A stretch of DNA of 64,000 bases from Desmonostoc muscorum FACHB-395 (GCF_014698035.1 NZ_JACJSF010000037.1:1-64000), one strand, 5' to 3'. Positions 53,734 through 62,533 are shown, counted from the first letter of the stretch. Translations and numbers: made by a program. The notes: generated by a model from the sequence alone, not told the origin.

Positions 53734-54969
53734 GTGGATTTAAATCCAGTTTCTTTATATATATATCTTGCAACAATCTCAAATTTTAAACTATCCCTGA
53801 ATAAAATTAAAGGAACAATCAATAATAATGACAGGAAAAATAGAATAGATAAATCTTTAAAAAAGATAGATAACATTTTTAAATCTCTCAAAGATTTAGG
53901 AAATTTAGAAATTATCCTAAAAAAATATAATCCTCCAATTCAGGAAGAAAACAATTTCAAAAATCAACCTAAGAATCTGAGAACAGTTATCCAAATACTA
54001 CCAGAAGTTGATGAATCAAATGAGGTGAAGAAAAACCCGGAGTTTCAAAGTAATCTACAACTTCCAGTAGAAGGTAATTTACAGAAACATCTCATACCAA
54101 AAGAAGATGGTAAGACGGAAAATGTATATTTATTAATGCCAGAATTTGTAGATTTAACCTTCTGGTGTTCCCCAATTGAAGACCAAGGCTCATTGGATTC
54201 ATGTACAGCACATGCTGGGGTTGCTTTAATGGAATACTTTGAGAAAAGAAGTTTTGATAGATATGTTGATGCTTCTCGACTCTTTCTTTACAAAGCAACA
54301 CGCAATCTTATGCATCGTCAAGGTGATGCAGGAGCATCTCTTCGGGAAACCATAAAGGCAATGGCATTATTTGGCGTGCCTCCAGAAGAGTACTGGCCTT
54401 ATATAGAAGACAAGTTTGATGAAGAACCAACCCCATTTTGCTACTCTTTTGGTCAAAGTTATCAAGCCCTGAAATACTTCCGTCTAAATCCCTTAGGCAC
54501 TACAGAAGATATACTGTTGTTCCGAATTAAAGCAGCTTTAGCTGCTGGTTTTCCGTGCGCTTTTGGGTTTACTATGTATTATTCCATTGAGGATTTAAAC
54601 CCAAGTGGTTATATTCCATACCCAGTTAAAAACGATAAGGTAAAAGGAGGTCACGCTGTTGTTGCAGTTGGCTACGACGACCATAAAGTAATAGAAAACC
54701 CTGATGGTAGTAGACGATCGCAAGGAGCATTGCTAATCAGAAACTCTTGGGGAACAGATTGGGGTGAAGGGGGCTATGGTTGGCTTCCCTATGACTACGT
54801 ATTAGAAGGGTTGACAAATGATTGGTGGTCGCTGCTCAAGTCTAAGTGGTTTGAGACAGGACACTTCGGTTTAGGAGCAAACGATTGGGTGTCCAATTTG
54901 GGGACACCACCGAAAGATGGTACACCGAGAGATAACCCTAGAGGAAGAACGCCCAAACCCATTAAGTGA
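53734..54969 (+). CDS. Papain-like (C1A) cysteine peptidase, C-terminal part of the split gene
   Basis: 411 residues counted from GTG 53734. The C1 peptidase domain spans about 135-390. The oxyanion Gln and nucleophile Cys are in IEDQGSLDSCTAHAG, the catalytic His in GGHAVVAVGYDD, and the Asn in LIRNSWGTDWGEGGYGW; all are intact. Its frame is continuous with that of the upstream part (52384-53565) except for TAA 53563-53565. No good ribosome binding site precedes the GTG, though AGAGGAGG occurs about 20 bases before it. It could be re-initiated there, or come from readthrough, or be a recent pseudogene. Downstream lies a terminator hairpin. TIR-WD40 is the neighbour upstream. Confidence 0.8.
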   Translation: MDLNPVSLYIYLATISNFKLSLNKIKGTINNNDRKNRIDKSLKKIDNIFKSLKDLGNLEIILKKYNPPIQEENNFKNQPKNLRTVIQILPEVDESNEVKKNPEFQSNLQLPVEGNLQKHLIPKEDGKTENVYLLMPEFVDLTFWCSPIEDQGSLDSCTAHAGVALMEYFEKRSFDRYVDASRLFLYKATRNLMHRQGDAGASLRETIKAMALFGVPPEEYWPYIEDKFDEEPTPFCYSFGQSYQALKYFRLNPLGTTEDILLFRIKAALAAGFPCAFGFTMYYSIEDLNPSGYIPYPVKNDKVKGGHAVVAVGYDDHKVIENPDGSRRSQGALLIRNSWGTDWGEGGYGWLPYDYVLEGLTNDWWSLLKSKWFETGHFGLGANDWVSNLGTPPKDGTPRDNPRGRTPKPIK

Positions 54970-55317
54970 ACGTGAATTTAATAGGGTTAATTGAGTGTAG
55001 TATCAGCTTAAAGGTTAACTTTTAGAAGCAGGCAATTTTAATTTTTAGAGATATCAAATTAATATTTGCAGTCTGAGTTCTTACAAAGTCAACATCCTAT
55101 TATTTCACTGTTTATTCATCTGTGGCTTCGTACAGAATTTATGCGCTCATTCTGAGAAGGTCGCGCATGAATTCTGTTTTGATAGTTTTGAACCCATATA
55201 TCTCTATCATTTTACAGAGAAAAATTTCCTTTTTTAATGAAATACTATAAACAAGTATGTAAAAAATATTTTTGAGATTTTTGCAGTTGTAACAGATGAG
55301 AAGTGATTACTAAAAAT
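54970..55317. other. Spacer between protease and ClC genes
   Basis: Contains the hairpin at 55132-55177, probably ending the TIR/protease transcript. The AT-rich rest precedes the ClC gene. Nothing else recognised. Confidence 0.5.
55132..55177 (+). terminator. Probable terminator hairpin
   Basis: acagaatttatgcgc (55132-55146) pairs with gcgcatgaattctgt (55163-55177) with one mismatch; loop of 16; TTTGATAGTTTTG follows. It lies 163 bases after the protease stop. Confidence 0.6.
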
Positions 55318-57909
55318 ATGTTAGCCGGGGGAAAAATTTTGTGGTTGAGGCTTTCCCGTCAGCTGCTTCGACCAAGGCGCTTGGCTTTCGTTGAAGCTTG
55401 CATAATTGGTTTAGTTTCTGGGCTAGCAGCAGTTCTGCTAGGACAGGCGGTAGACTGGGCGGGAGCATGGCGAGTACATCTTTCTTACATCTGGCCTGCC
55501 TACTTGGTACTACCAGGTATTGGACTTGTAGGGGGAATCTTAGCTGGTTGGCTAGTAGAGCGCTTCGCACCTGAAGCATCAGGTAGTGGGATGTCTGAAG
55601 TGAAAGCGGTATTGGCTCGTGTGCCGATGCCATTAAATCTGCGAATCGCTTTGGTCAAGCTGGTCAGCGCTACACTAGTTCTGGGTTCTGGAATGCCTTT
55701 AGGACGGGAAGGGCCAACTGTCCAAATTGGGGCAGCTTTGGCAAACCAACTTAGTAACTGGGTACCGACTTCACCAGAGCATCGCCGCCAACTGATCGCC
55801 GCCGGAGCCGGGGCTGGATTAGCTGCGGCTTTTAATGCACCGATCGCAGGTGTGCTGTTTGTAGTGGAAGAATTACTCCAAGATGTGTCAGGTATCACTC
55901 TTGGCACTGCGATTTTGGCTTCTTTCATCGCTTCAGTCATTTCCCGGCTATATGGTAGTCACAGCTTGGATCTGAATCATCTGGATTTAGGCTTTTCACA
56001 TACCACTTTCTTCGCTCAGGAAATCCCTTTCTACTTGATTTTAGGGGTGTTGGCTGGGCTAATAGGCATTCTGTTTAATAAAAGTATTCTTGCAAGTCTG
56101 GCAATTAATCGGCGTTTACTAAATCTGAGTTTACCCTGGCGAATTGGAATTGTGGGGTTAGTGACTGGTGTTGCGATCGCTCTGTTACCTGTCACCTTTC
56201 GCAATAATGCTGGACTGAGAGAAATTTTGCTTGTAGGTAGTAGGAATTGGCTATTTGCAGCGATCGCTCTTTTAGTCCAATTTACCCTAATTATTTTAAC
56301 CTACGGCTCAGGAGCGCCAGGGGGTTTGCTGGTTCCCACATTGGTCTTGGGTGCTGCCCTTGGCTATTTGGTTGGTGCTGTCGAACAGAGTTTGCTGGGA
56401 ATGAGTGCTGCAACAACCTACGCTCATGTGGGGATGGCTGCACTTTTTAGCGCCGTCTCTAAAGTGCCGATTACAGCAGTCGTCATTGTGTTTGAGATGA
56501 CGACAGATTTCAATCTGGTGCTACCGTTAATGATTGTATCTGTGATTGCTTATTTAGTAGCAGAAAAAATTGACCCGCGATCGCTCTATGACCTTTTACT
56601 AGAGTGGAAAGGGATTCACATTACAAAAGAGCCAGGTACAGAGGGGATTTTAGCACAAATAACTGCCGCAGATGTAATGCAGCGACGTGTCGAAACCCTG
56701 TCTAGCCAGATGAGTATTGATGAGGCAGTGCAGGCATTTTCCGACTCTCACCATCGCAACTTCCCAATTTTAGAAAAAGGTAAAGTTGTTGGCATTATCA
56801 CTCAGAAAGATTTAGTTAATCTTGCCTCGCAACAGTTAAGTGGAAATACAACTATTAGCGAGATTATGACACCAGAGCCAGTAACAACGAGTCCCACAGC
56901 GACGCTGGCTTATGTGCTGCATATACTCAATCGTTATCACCTAAGTTGCTTGCCTGTTACAGAAGGTCGGAAGCTAGTAGGAATTATTACTCGTAGTGAT
57001 ATTATCCGTGTAGAAGCAGAGAGGTTGAATGGTAATACCCAACAGATAGAATCAAAATCAGCAACTTCTTATGTGATTTACCAAACTCGCGCTCCGGCTA
57101 CAGGCAAAGGAAGGTTACTAGTACCACTTTCGCATCCACAGACAGCCGAGACTTTATTGGAAATGGCAGGGGCGATCGCTAGAGCTAACAATTACGAAAT
57201 AGAATGTCTACAAGTAATTATTGTTCCATCTAACCGTATCCCATCTGAAACACCAGTACAAATTACCAAAAGCCTTGAGCTTTTACAGAAAGCAATACTG
57301 TTAGGAGAGAAGTGGCGGATTCCCATTCACACCCAGATTCGAGTTACCCATAATGTCGCTGGAGCAATTTTGGAGACTGTCAAAGATCGACATATTGATT
57401 TGATATTAATGGGATGGAAAGGCACTACATCAACTCCTGGTAGAGTTTTCAGCCGAGTGGTAGATACCATAATTCGACAGGCAGGTTGTGATGTTGTCTT
57501 GGCTAAATTGGATGATAAAAGAGCTTTTGACCGTTGGTTGCTGCCAATGGCAGGTGGCCCTAACTCCAGCCAAGCAATTCGGTTATTACCTGCTCTTGCT
57601 TCCTTAAGTAAATCCCCCCAAATCAATCTATGTCAAATATTTCAGCCTACTAAATCTCTACCTGACACAACATTACTAGATAAATCTGTTCACTTTCTCC
57701 AACGCCGAGTTAAAGGTAAAGTGGTGGCGACTCCAGTCCAAGCCAATTCTGTTTCTGAGGCTGTACTTGAATGCGCCCAGCAAGACAACAGTGATGTTAT
57801 TGTTTTGGGAGCTAGCCGTGAAAGTCTACTACAACAGGTAATTCAAGGAAATATTGCAGAAAATATTTCTCGCAAAAGTAATTGCACAGTTATTATGGTC
57901 AAAACTTAA
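55318..57909 (+). CDS. ClC chloride channel/antiporter with CBS pair and USP domains
   Basis: About 863 residues. The ClC core (about 20-430) has the filter motifs GSGMSEV, GREGPTVQIG (gating Glu) and GSGAPGGLLVPTLVLG, and about 10 helices. A CBS pair follows (about 445-570; ADVMQRRVETL and ISEIMTPEPVTT). Two universal-stress-protein-like domains end the protein (from about 600: GRLLVPLSHPQTAETLLEMAG, LILMGWKG; and VIVLGASRESLL near the end). The gating Glu followed by Gly-rich residues fits either a channel or a Cl-/H+ exchanger. GTG 55303 is an alternative start, with GATGAG just upstream; ATG 55318 has no better site. CBS domains usually bind adenine nucleotides. Confidence 0.92.
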   Translation: MLAGGKILWLRLSRQLLRPRRLAFVEACIIGLVSGLAAVLLGQAVDWAGAWRVHLSYIWPAYLVLPGIGLVGGILAGWLVERFAPEASGSGMSEVKAVLARVPMPLNLRIALVKLVSATLVLGSGMPLGREGPTVQIGAALANQLSNWVPTSPEHRRQLIAAGAGAGLAAAFNAPIAGVLFVVEELLQDVSGITLGTAILASFIASVISRLYGSHSLDLNHLDLGFSHTTFFAQEIPFYLILGVLAGLIGILFNKSILASLAINRRLLNLSLPWRIGIVGLVTGVAIALLPVTFRNNAGLREILLVGSRNWLFAAIALLVQFTLIILTYGSGAPGGLLVPTLVLGAALGYLVGAVEQSLLGMSAATTYAHVGMAALFSAVSKVPITAVVIVFEMTTDFNLVLPLMIVSVIAYLVAEKIDPRSLYDLLLEWKGIHITKEPGTEGILAQITAADVMQRRVETLSSQMSIDEAVQAFSDSHHRNFPILEKGKVVGIITQKDLVNLASQQLSGNTTISEIMTPEPVTTSPTATLAYVLHILNRYHLSCLPVTEGRKLVGIITRSDIIRVEAERLNGNTQQIESKSATSYVIYQTRAPATGKGRLLVPLSHPQTAETLLEMAGAIARANNYEIECLQVIIVPSNRIPSETPVQITKSLELLQKAILLGEKWRIPIHTQIRVTHNVAGAILETVKDRHIDLILMGWKGTTSTPGRVFSRVVDTIIRQAGCDVVLAKLDDKRAFDRWLLPMAGGPNSSQAIRLLPALASLSKSPQINLCQIFQPTKSLPDTTLLDKSVHFLQRRVKGKVVATPVQANSVSEAVLECAQQDNSDVIVLGASRESLLQQVIQGNIAENISRKSNCTVIMVKT

Positions 57910-58063
57910 TTACGTAGGCGCAAGCTTACACGTAGGGAATTACGAATTAGTTGTAAAGGTTGCACCTTAATTAGGGTAGCTCTGAGCAATATACTGCTCC
58001 AGTTAATGCACTCGTCCAGTTTCCAAATCTGCTACCCTGGTGTCCATCCTTGATAACTAACGC

Positions 58064-58858
58064 TTATTTGGCAAACAATCTGACTCCAGAACCAGTGATT
58101 TGTTTGGCGATCGCACTAATTTTTTGAGTCCATGAATGATCTGGATACCGCAAACAGAAGATTCCACCACTCCCTAATTCAAACATCTCTTCACAAACAG
58201 GGAGTATTCCAGCAACAGGGGTTTTGTAGGTATTCTCCACTCGTTTCCCTAACTCTTTGAAATCTAAAGATGGCAGAGCTTTGTTGATTACTATTAGCAT
58301 TTTAGGTACTTCTAGCTTACGAGCAACATCTATCGCTACTGCTGTACCTTGATAATCTTGTTTATCTGGACGGAGAATCAGCACCAAGACATCAGAAAGA
58401 ATAATAGATAGCAATGTTTCTTCGTTAATGCCGGGATGAGTATCGATCAATAGATAGTCAAGTTTTAAACGACGAACTAGATTATGTAAACCATCATTCA
58501 GGCGACGTGCGTCATAGCCCTCGCGCAAGATTCGAGAAATGTCACCCATCTTAATGCTGGAAGGAATTAGATGAACACTTCCCTGGCGACCAAAAAATGT
58601 TTGTTTTTGTTTGAGAATGGCGCTAACGTCATAAACGGCTTCTTCAATTTGACAACGACCCCAAAGATAATCGTTCAAGGTGTAGCGAATTCGCTCTTGT
58701 TCAAGACCAAATAGAACGTGGATTCCTGGGGATTGGATATCTGTATCAACTATCCCAACTCGCTTTCCAGAACGAGCGATTAGGGCAGCAAGATTACTCG
58801 TAACATTTGACTTACCAGTTCCGCCTCGGAATGAGTGAATAGAAATAATTTCAGACAT
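58064..58858 (-). CDS. ParA/MinD-like ATPase with Arg in the signature-Lys position
   Basis: 264 residues. A deviant Walker A motif SFRGGTGKSN (9-18) lies at the start, where the signature Lys of ParA/MinD (K-G-G-x-G-K) is Arg; the P-loop Lys16 is present. Further ParA/MinD motifs are VDTDIQSPGIHVLFGL and LDYLLIDTHPGI. No MinD-type C-terminal amphipathic helix is evident. It lies 43 bases downstream of the heme/HAMP sensor gene in the same direction, so the pair is an operon. ATPases of this kind position or regulate partners; here the partner may be the membrane sensor. Opposite strand of the peptide array, starting 1.5 kb away. Confidence 0.85.
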   Translation of the reverse strand: MSEIISIHSFRGGTGKSNVTSNLAALIARSGKRVGIVDTDIQSPGIHVLFGLEQERIRYTLNDYLWGRCQIEEAVYDVSAILKQKQTFFGRQGSVHLIPSSIKMGDISRILREGYDARRLNDGLHNLVRRLKLDYLLIDTHPGINEETLLSIILSDVLVLILRPDKQDYQGTAVAIDVARKLEVPKMLIVINKALPSLDFKELGKRVENTYKTPVAGILPVCEEMFELGSGGIFCLRYPDHSWTQKISAIAKQITGSGVRLFAK

Positions 58859-58901
58859 AATAAATCCTCAATACTAATTTTTAATTCGTAATTCTTAATT
58901 A

Positions 58902-59963
58902 TTAATTTGGAGTATTCCGTTTATTTCTAATTGCTTTTGCTTCCTCCTGCAATTTTTGGAATGTTTTTGATTCAGCAATTTCTGCAACTTCACGCGCACG
59001 TTTAGCTTCATCAACTTCTATACGCAGTGTATGCAACTGTTGTCTGAAATGTTGTTCACGCGCAGAAATTTCATGCACCATACGTTGAAAAACTCGTCCT
59101 AATTGTCCTAACTCATCATGACGTTGCACAATCGATGTTAGCTTTTCACGATCGTACTCTTGTGCTTCTTCGACACTAATTTCATTCATACTAATTTTCT
59201 GAGCAAGTTGAGCCATTGGTTTAAGCGGTATTAGTACATTTCGCTTTAACAAATAATTAATGAGCAAAATCATGATGGCGAAGATCGTAATAAATAAGCT
59301 AATGAATAGAACAAAAGCACGATGAGCATCCTCAAAGACTTGCTTGGCAGGAATATAAATAATTTGTGTGCCTAAAATTTCATTCAGTTTCCACCCAAAG
59401 CCATTTTCTGAACCATAACTAGCAATCTGACTTTTTGGAGCAACTTCAGGAGTGCTATGACAGCGTAGACATGTTGGATTATTAATGGAAAATGGACGAG
59501 CATTATAAAACATTTTCTCGTCATAAGAGTCATGAAAACCAGATATGTTTTTCAACCCTGGTTCCTTGCGAAACCGTTCGATAAGTTCCGTTTCAAATGC
59601 ATCTGCTTTATCTCGTAAGTTAGTTGGGTTTAGGTTGGCATCTTTGTATAAAAAATCTTTAAAATCTTCGTTTTCCCGAAGATTGTCAAACACTTCTCTT
59701 ACTGCAAAGCTGGGAACAACTTCAGGGATAAATGTGGCTTGAGTGTCCAGCATTGGTGTCAAAATAGGATTGATCCGCGTGTGAGTATAGTTCCTCACTG
59801 AGTTCATAGTTTCTGCAATAACTTGGCTACGATAAGCGATTTCGGCTTCTGCTTTTTGCTCAAGTGCATGAGATAAAGCAAAACCACTAACTGCGATCGC
59901 ACCGATGAACACCAGCAATAAAAGTAAAGTAAATTTAGTTGCTAATTTGAATCTATTAAACAT
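58902..59963 (-). CDS. Tll0287-like (DUF3365) heme-sensor protein with HAMP domain
   Basis: 353 residues. Membrane helices at about 10-30 and 217-239 bracket a periplasmic domain with a c-type heme motif CLRCH (165-169), as in DUF3365/Tll0287-like sensors. VSGFALSHALEQKAEAEIAYRSQVIAETMN-type helix and YNARPFSINNPTCLRCH are typical. A HAMP domain follows (about 240-300), then a coiled-coil tail (QLHTLRIEVDEAKRAREVAEIAESKTFQKLQEE), but no kinase or cyclase domain. It must signal through a partner; the ParA-like ATPase 43 bases downstream is the obvious candidate. Likely senses redox or gases via heme (inference). Confidence 0.88.
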   Translation of the reverse strand: MFNRFKLATKFTLLLLLVFIGAIAVSGFALSHALEQKAEAEIAYRSQVIAETMNSVRNYTHTRINPILTPMLDTQATFIPEVVPSFAVREVFDNLRENEDFKDFLYKDANLNPTNLRDKADAFETELIERFRKEPGLKNISGFHDSYDEKMFYNARPFSINNPTCLRCHSTPEVAPKSQIASYGSENGFGWKLNEILGTQIIYIPAKQVFEDAHRAFVLFISLFITIFAIMILLINYLLKRNVLIPLKPMAQLAQKISMNEISVEEAQEYDREKLTSIVQRHDELGQLGRVFQRMVHEISAREQHFRQQLHTLRIEVDEAKRAREVAEIAESKTFQKLQEEAKAIRNKRNTPN

Positions 59964-60397
59964 TGTTGTTTGAGTTTTTATTTACAACATTGCTAGAGAC
60001 TGATAACTATAATTTCTTAATTTAGTTGAGTTAGTGATGGATGTAGAATACTCTCATTTATTAGGATCAATCCTAGTTTTGCATTCATGCTTCTACGTTT
60101 AGTCATACTACGATATTGCAGTGAAATGCCACATCGAAAGCAAATCCATGACTTTTGTAGTAACTAGCTTGGTTAGCCTATGACGAAAGTCTTACCTATT
60201 GCCCAATACTATATAGCGAAAGTTAGACCACATCTACTTACTTCGCTTAGGTAAAATACTAGACGTTTTTCAGATGTACATAACTAAGTTGATTTCGTAT
60301 TCTAGAGACATCAAGCGAGGGAAGCGGTAAGCGACTAACCAGCAAATCACTCTTTCTGCTTGATACAACACACATTACACATTAAGGAAAAAACATC
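59964..60397. other. Divergent control region for the sensor operon and the peptide array
   Basis: 434 bases. It must contain the promoter of the minus-strand heme-sensor operon and of the plus-strand peptide array. The last 50 bases (gcttgataca ... cattaaggaa) recur, slightly changed, before each of peptides 2-5. No clear operator recognised. Confidence 0.5.
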
Positions 60398-60637
60398 ATG
60401 TCTGACAACATTCAACCCATAGAATTATCTTCTGAAGAATTGGACAACGTTGCTGGTGGTGCTTTTAGCTTTGTCGATGCTGACAACTACAACGCAATTG
60501 ATCAGCAAGCTGGTGCAACTGTTATCGGCGCTAATGGCGGTATTAGTTCTTTGAACACTCAGCAAACTGCTGTATCTCATCAAAGTCTGCATGAAATCAA
60601 AGCAACTGGTTTCTTTCCTTCCACTCTTGAGAGTTAG
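60398..60637 (+). CDS. Gly-Gly-leader peptide 1 (core type A)
   Basis: 79 residues. A 21-residue acidic leader (MSDNIQPIELSSEELDNVAGG) ends in a double-glycine cleavage motif of the kind cut by C39 peptidase ABC transporters. The 58-residue core starts AFSFVDADNYNAIDQQAG and ends FFPSTLES. It has no cysteine, so lanthionine or disulfide bridging is excluded, and is rich in Gly, Ala, Gln, Ser and Asn. AAGGA precedes the ATG. First of an array of nine related peptide genes. It probably encodes an exported bacteriocin-like or signal peptide; activity unknown. Confidence 0.88.
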   Translation: MSDNIQPIELSSEELDNVAGGAFSFVDADNYNAIDQQAGATVIGANGGISSLNTQQTAVSHQSLHEIKATGFFPSTLES

Positions 60638-60724
60638 TAACAGAGCAGTAATTACACAGAGCAGAACTCAATAAAGTGTTCTGCTTGATAAACCATACAC
60701 ATTACACATTAAGGAGAAAAGATC

Positions 60725-60964
60725 ATGTCTGACAACATTCAATCCATAGAATTATCGGCTGAAGAATTGGACAACGTTGCTGGTGGTGCTTTTAGCTTTG
60801 TCGATGCTGACAACTACAACGCAATTGATCAGCAAGCTGGTGCAACTGTTCTCGGTGCTAATGGCGGTATTAGTTCTTTGAACACTCAGCAAACTGCTGT
60901 ATCTCATCAAAGTTTGCATGAAATCAAAGCCACTGGTTTCTTTCCTACCACTCTTGAAAATTAG
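60725..60964 (+). CDS. Gly-Gly-leader peptide 2 (core type A)
   Basis: 79 residues. Its core differs from that of peptide 1 only by VLG for VIG and by the end (PTTLEN). The leader is of another subtype (NIQSIELSAEELDNVAGG, shared with peptide 3). AAGGAGAAAAG precedes the ATG. No cysteine. Function as for peptide 1; the copy number suggests a dosage effect or a family of signals. Confidence 0.88.
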   Translation: MSDNIQSIELSAEELDNVAGGAFSFVDADNYNAIDQQAGATVLGANGGISSLNTQQTAVSHQSLHEIKATGFFPTTLEN

Positions 60965-61042
60965 TAACTGATTACACAGGGCAGAACTCAATAAAGCAAC
61001 TTGCTTGATAGAACACACATTAAACATTAAGGAGAAAACATC

Positions 61043-61282
61043 ATGTCTGACAACATTCAATCCATAGAATTATCGGCTGAAGAATTGGACAACGTTGCTG
61101 GTGGTGCTTTTAGTTTCGTCGATGCTCACAACTTCAATGCGTTGGATCAGCAAACTGGTGGAACCGTTCTTGGTGCGAATGGAGGTATTGGATCTTTCAC
61201 CGCTCAACAAACTGCTGTATCTCAACAAGATTTGCACGAAATCAAAGCAACTGGCTTGTTTCCTTCCACTCTTGAAAAGTAG
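61043..61282 (+). CDS. Gly-Gly-leader peptide 3 (core type B)
   Basis: 79 residues. The leader is identical to that of peptide 2, but the core belongs to a second type: AFSFVDAHNFNALDQQTG, then GANGGIGSFTAQQTAVSQQ, ending GLFPSTLEK. No cysteine. AAGGAG precedes the ATG. The switch of core type behind an unchanged leader shows exchange between units. Confidence 0.88.
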   Translation: MSDNIQSIELSAEELDNVAGGAFSFVDAHNFNALDQQTGGTVLGANGGIGSFTAQQTAVSQQDLHEIKATGLFPSTLEK

Positions 61283-61369
61283 TAACTAATTGCACAGGGC
61301 AGAACTCAGTAAAGCAGCTTGATTGATAGAACACACATTAAACACATTACACATTAAGGAGAAAACATC

Positions 61370-61609
61370 ATGTCTGACAACATTAAACCCGTAGAATTAT
61401 CTGCTGAAGAATTGGACAAGGTTGCTGGTGGTGCTTTTAGCTTCGTCGATGCTCACAACTTCAATGCATTGGATCAGCAAACTGGTGGAACCGTTCTTGG
61501 TGCGAATGGCGGTATTGGATCTTTCACCGCTCAACAAACTGCTGTATCTCAACAAGATTTGCACGAAATCAAAGCAACTGGCTTGTTTCCTTCCACTCTT
61601 GAAAAGTAG
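61370..61609 (+). CDS. Gly-Gly-leader peptide 4 (core type B)
   Basis: 79 residues. The 58-residue core is identical to that of peptide 3. The leader is of the third subtype (NIKPVELSAEELDKVAGG); the Lys before VAGG is unique here. AAGGAG precedes the ATG. Confidence 0.88.
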   Translation: MSDNIKPVELSAEELDKVAGGAFSFVDAHNFNALDQQTGGTVLGANGGIGSFTAQQTAVSQQDLHEIKATGLFPSTLEK

Positions 61610-61696
61610 TAACTAATTGCACAGGGCAGAACTCACTAAAGCAGCTTGCTTGATAAAACACACATTAAACACATCACACATTAAGGAGAAAACATC

Positions 61697-61939
61697 ATGT
61701 CTGACAACATTAAACCCGTAGAACTATCTGCTGAAGAATTGGACAACGTTGCTGGTGGTGCTTTTAGCTTTGTCGATGCTGACAACTACAACGCATTGGA
61801 TCAGCAGGCTGGTGCAACTGTTCTCGGTGCTAATGGCGGTATTAGTTCTTTGAACACTCAGCAAACTGCTATATCTCATCAAAGTTTGCACGAAATCAAA
61901 GCAACTGGTGTCATTCCTCCCACTCTTGAAAGTTACTAA
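61697..61939 (+). CDS. Gly-Gly-leader peptide 5 (core type A)
   Basis: 80 residues. The leader is of the NIKPVELSAEELD subtype as in peptide 4, joined to a type A core (DADNYNALDQQAG ...) that ends GVIPPTLESY. No cysteine. The spacer before the next unit is shorter. Confidence 0.88.
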   Translation: MSDNIKPVELSAEELDNVAGGAFSFVDADNYNALDQQAGATVLGANGGISSLNTQQTAISHQSLHEIKATGVIPPTLESY

Positions 61940-62003
61940 CCAGAACTTAATAAAGCGTTCTGCTTGATAAATCATACACATCATAAATTAAGGAAAAAAC
62001 ATC

Positions 62004-62264
62004 ATGCCTGACGACATTAAACCCGTAGAATTATCTGCTGAAGAATTGGACAACGTTGCTGGTGGTGCTTTTAGCTTTGTTGATGCTCACAACTTCAACT
62101 TTTCGGATAAGCAAAGTAGTGCAGTGATTATCGGTGCTGATGGTGGCATTGCATCCTTCAACAGTCAGGAAACTACTATATCTCAACAAGATTTGCACGA
62201 AATCAAATTCACTGGAGAAGAATTTCCTAGCGGAATTCCTAGTAATTTATTTCTAGGCTCATAA
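62004..62264 (+). CDS. Gly-Gly-leader peptide 6 (diverged core)
   Basis: 86 residues. Leader MPDDIKPVELSAEELDNVAGG; the core begins like type B (AFSFVDAHNFN) and then diverges (FSDKQSSAVIIGADGGIAS ...), ending in a longer tail (GIPSNLFLGS). It keeps the SQQDLHEIK motif. No cysteine. An older member of the family or one under different selection. Confidence 0.85.
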   Translation: MPDDIKPVELSAEELDNVAGGAFSFVDAHNFNFSDKQSSAVIIGADGGIASFNSQETTISQQDLHEIKFTGEEFPSGIPSNLFLGS

Positions 62265-62293
62265 TCAACACCACAAGGAGAACGACAACGATC

Positions 62294-62533
62294 ATGGAAA
62301 ATGTGCAGCCTAATGAAATGCTGGAACTATCCAATCAAGAACTTGATTATATTGCCGGTGGCGCAACTAGCGATGTCTTTGGAACAAACGCAAATGCTAT
62401 AGATTCTCAGTTTGGTTTTGTGGAAATTCCTAAAGAAGGCGGCATTAAGAGCGTTACCTTTCAAGTAAGCGTTTTCTCTGAGCAAGACCTTAGAGAGTTT
62501 AAGGAAGCTGGTATTTCTAGCCCTGAAGCTTGA
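62294..62533 (+). CDS. Gly-Gly-leader peptide 7 (distant member)
   Basis: 79 residues. The leader has NEMLELSNQELDYIAGG. The core (ATSDVFGTNANAIDSQFG ...) keeps the NAIDxQ, GGIKS and SEQDLREFKEAG positions of the other cores, but at low identity. No cysteine. Its stop overlaps the next open frame by four bases, which may not matter if peptide 8 starts later. Confidence 0.78.
   Translation: MENVQPNEMLELSNQELDYIAGGATSDVFGTNANAIDSQFGFVEIPKEGGIKSVTFQVSVFSEQDLREFKEAGISSPEA

Larger units (their letters stand above)
60398..62264 (+). repeat. Tandem duplicated peptide-gene array (units of about 307-327 bp)
   Basis: Six successive units each contain a Shine-Dalgarno leader (cattaaggagaaaacatc), a leader-plus-core peptide gene and a short spacer (gcagaactcaataaagc-type). 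Start-to-start distances are 327, 318, 327, 327 and 307 bases. Sequence identity is very high among units 1-5 and lower in unit 6, pointing to recent amplification. Confidence 0.85.

Noticed and set aside
60752..61060. Antisense frames opposite the peptide genes
   Set aside because: They mirror the duplicated coding units (also 61724-61984) and have no ribosome binding site.
60398..62264. CRISPR-like regular repeats
   Set aside because: The repeat unit is about 327 bp and coding; there are no short repeats with unique spacers.
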